The notes under the pieces: model-generated | Told to the model about the DNA's origin: nothing | The model's database searches: none | The model's input: the letters and a program-made list of their open reading frames with translations, nothing else | Shown: positions 4,373 through 5,638 of the stretch, piece by piece | Numbering within the stretch: the first letter of the stretch is position 1 | Layout of the letters: the number at the start of each line of letters is the position of its first letter | Translations under genes and position numbers: made by a program | Assembly (NCBI GenBank): GCA_946414115.1 | Contig: CAMKNF010000128.1 | Span: forward strand, 1-5,638 | DNA from: an uncultured Ruminococcus sp. | GTDB taxonomy: Bacteria > Bacillota > Clostridia > Oscillospirales > Acutalibacteraceae | Length of the DNA: 5,638 nt | Direction: 5' to 3'

Positions 4373-5638
4373 ATGGAAAAAGCCAAGGAAGTAAAAGCTG
4401 AAAATAAAATGGGCACAATGCCGATGACAAAGTTGATTTTGTCAATGTCATTGCCGGCAATATTCTCAATGACAATTCAGGCAATGTACAACGTTGTAGA
4501 CAGCATCTTCATCGGACAGTACGACTTAAACGGACTTACTGCAATGTCGTTTGCATTTCCTCTGCAAATGTTACTTATTGCAGTAGCAGTCGGAACAGCA
4601 GTTGGTGTAAACTCGCTTGTTTCAAGAAAATTAGGTGAGAAGAACTTTAAAGAAGCAGATTCCGCCGCCACTCATGGTCTGTTGACTTGCATTGTAAGCT
4701 ATCTGTTCTTCCTGATTCTCGGCTTATTTGTGTCAACCCCGTTTATTAATGCTTACAGCAGTAATGAAAAAATTGTAGAATACGGAGTACAGTATCTTAC
4801 GATAGTTTTGTGCTTTTCGTTCTTTGCAATTGTTCAGATAATGATTGAAAAAACCTTACAGGCAACAGGAAATATGATATTCCCAATGCTTTTTCAGCTT
4901 GTAGGTGCAGGTGTAAATATTATTTTTGACCCGCTTCTTATTTTCGGAGTCGGATTTTTCCCTGAATTAGGCGTAATGGGTGCGGCTATTGCAACTGTGT
5001 TTGGACAATTCTGCGGAATGGTGTTCTCGGTAATTGTTCTTTTCTGCAAAAAGCACGAGGTTAAAATTTCCTTTAAGAATTTCAAAATCAACTTTTCAAC
5101 ACTTAAAAATATTTATGCAGTCGGACTCCCGTCAATTATTATGCAGTCAATCGGTTCAATTATGATAATCGGACTTAATGGAATTTTGGCTGCGTCAGAG
5201 GCTTCGGTAACCGTTCTCGGAATTTACTACAAACTGCAAAGCTTTGTATTTATGCCTTGCTTTGGACTTAATCAGGGCGTTATGCCGATTATCGGATATA
5301 ACTACGGTGCACGGAATAAGAAACGTTTGTATTCTGCTCTCAAGCACGGAATCGTAATTGCCGTTATAATAATGACAGTCGGTACTGTGCTTATGTGGAC
5401 TATCCCAGATGTTCTTATTTCTATGTTCGGAGGAACAGATGAAATTATGAGCATAGGTGTGTCTGCATTCAGAATAATAAGCTTGTGCTTTATTCCTGCC
5501 GCCGCAGGTATTCTTTTTACAACACTGTTTCAGGCGGTCGGCAAGGGAATACGCAGTCTGCTTATGTCTTTCTGTCGTCAGCTGGTATTGATTCTTCCTA
5601 TAGCATACTTTATTTCTGTAGTATTTGATTTGTCAGTG
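4373..5638 (+). CDS. MATE family efflux transporter (3' end beyond window)
   Basis: The open frame runs 422 codons from ATG to the last base without a stop. MATE proteins are usually about 440-470 residues, so only the C-terminal end is missing. These 12-helix transporters export drugs or metabolites using a sodium or proton gradient; the substrate and coupling ion cannot be told here. After a charged N-terminal tail (1-18), family features are YNVVDSIFIGQY (39-50), MSFAFPLQMLLIAVAVGTAV (58-77), SRKLGEKN (84-91), ATGNMIFPM (164-172), NIIFDPLLIFGVG (182-194), LGVMGAAIATVFGQ (199-212), GLPSIIMQS (251-259), GLNQGVMPIIGYNYGA (298-313) and LFQAVGKG (385-392). The internal repeat (two six-helix halves) is evident, the second half starting at about 245. 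The ribosome binding site is modest: AAGGGA (4357-4362) at 10 bases, with AGGA (4367-4370) perhaps too close. No own promoter is evident. Assignment to MATE is firm. Confidence 0.93.
   Translation, partial: MEKAKEVKAENKMGTMPMTKLILSMSLPAIFSMTIQAMYNVVDSIFIGQYDLNGLTAMSFAFPLQMLLIAVAVGTAVGVNSLVSRKLGEKNFKEADSAATHGLLTCIVSYLFFLILGLFVSTPFINAYSSNEKIVEYGVQYLTIVLCFSFFAIVQIMIEKTLQATGNMIFPMLFQLVGAGVNIIFDPLLIFGVGFFPELGVMGAAIATVFGQFCGMVFSVIVLFCKKHEVKISFKNFKINFSTLKNIYAVGLPSIIMQSIGSIMIIGLNGILAASEASVTVLGIYYKLQSFVFMPCFGLNQGVMPIIGYNYGARNKKRLYSALKHGIVIAVIIMTVGTVLMWTIPDVLISMFGGTDEIMSIGVSAFRIISLCFIPAAAGILFTTLFQAVGKGIRSLLMSFCRQLVLILPIAYFISVVFDLSV

Noticed and set aside
4477..5091. Two minus-strand open frames (4477-4671 and 4894-5091) inside the MATE gene
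   Set aside because: Both are antisense to strongly conserved MATE motifs and lack start signals.

Overview
The window looks like the end of an Illumina-assembled contig from a low-GC Gram-positive bacterium, most likely a Clostridia member of the Ruminococcus/Oscillospiraceae/Lachnospiraceae type. The basis is AT-rich coding sequence, strong AGGAG-type ribosome binding sites, sigma-A-like promoters, an RNase P RNA that looks class A (Bacillus-type class B lacks the hairpin seen at 64-86), and the protein families present. Genus cannot be fixed from this sequence alone.

Layout. Bases 1-44 are not genomic: they match the 3' end of the Illumina TruSeq universal adapter. Genomic sequence starts at 45 inside the RNase P RNA gene (rnpB, + strand, 5' half missing), which ends near 230. 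A long hairpin at 234-273 separates rnpB from a convergent minus-strand gene cluster and can serve as terminator for both. Read in transcription order (right to left), the cluster encodes a small membrane protein of the 'small multidrug export' family (3138-3626), a BaiN/HI0933-type flavoprotein (1865-3088) and a COG2509-type FAD-dependent dehydrogenase (276-1868). The two flavoprotein genes overlap by 4 bases (ATGA). A good sigma-A promoter lies upstream of the membrane protein gene (3683-3711). A terminator-like hairpin between the first and second genes abuts the second gene's Shine-Dalgarno sequence.

The 215-base gap 3627-3841 is a divergent promoter region. It holds the minus-strand promoter, a perfect 9-bp inverted repeat (3759-3784) that could be an operator, and a plus-strand promoter (3796-3823) with a very short leader. 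To the right are a VanZ-like membrane protein gene (3842-4312), a terminator hairpin (4318-4350) and a MATE-family efflux transporter gene (4373 onward) that runs off the window after 422 codons.

Functionally this is mostly ordinary chromosomal content: a housekeeping RNA, two flavin-dependent oxidoreductases of unsettled substrate, and three membrane proteins with possible transport or envelope roles. I see no CRISPR array, insertion sequence, phage gene, tRNA or clearly novel system. The points most worth a second look are the adapter at the contig edge, the palindrome between the divergent promoters, and the hairpin/U-tract elements placed directly before the start regions of genes that have no visible promoter of their own.
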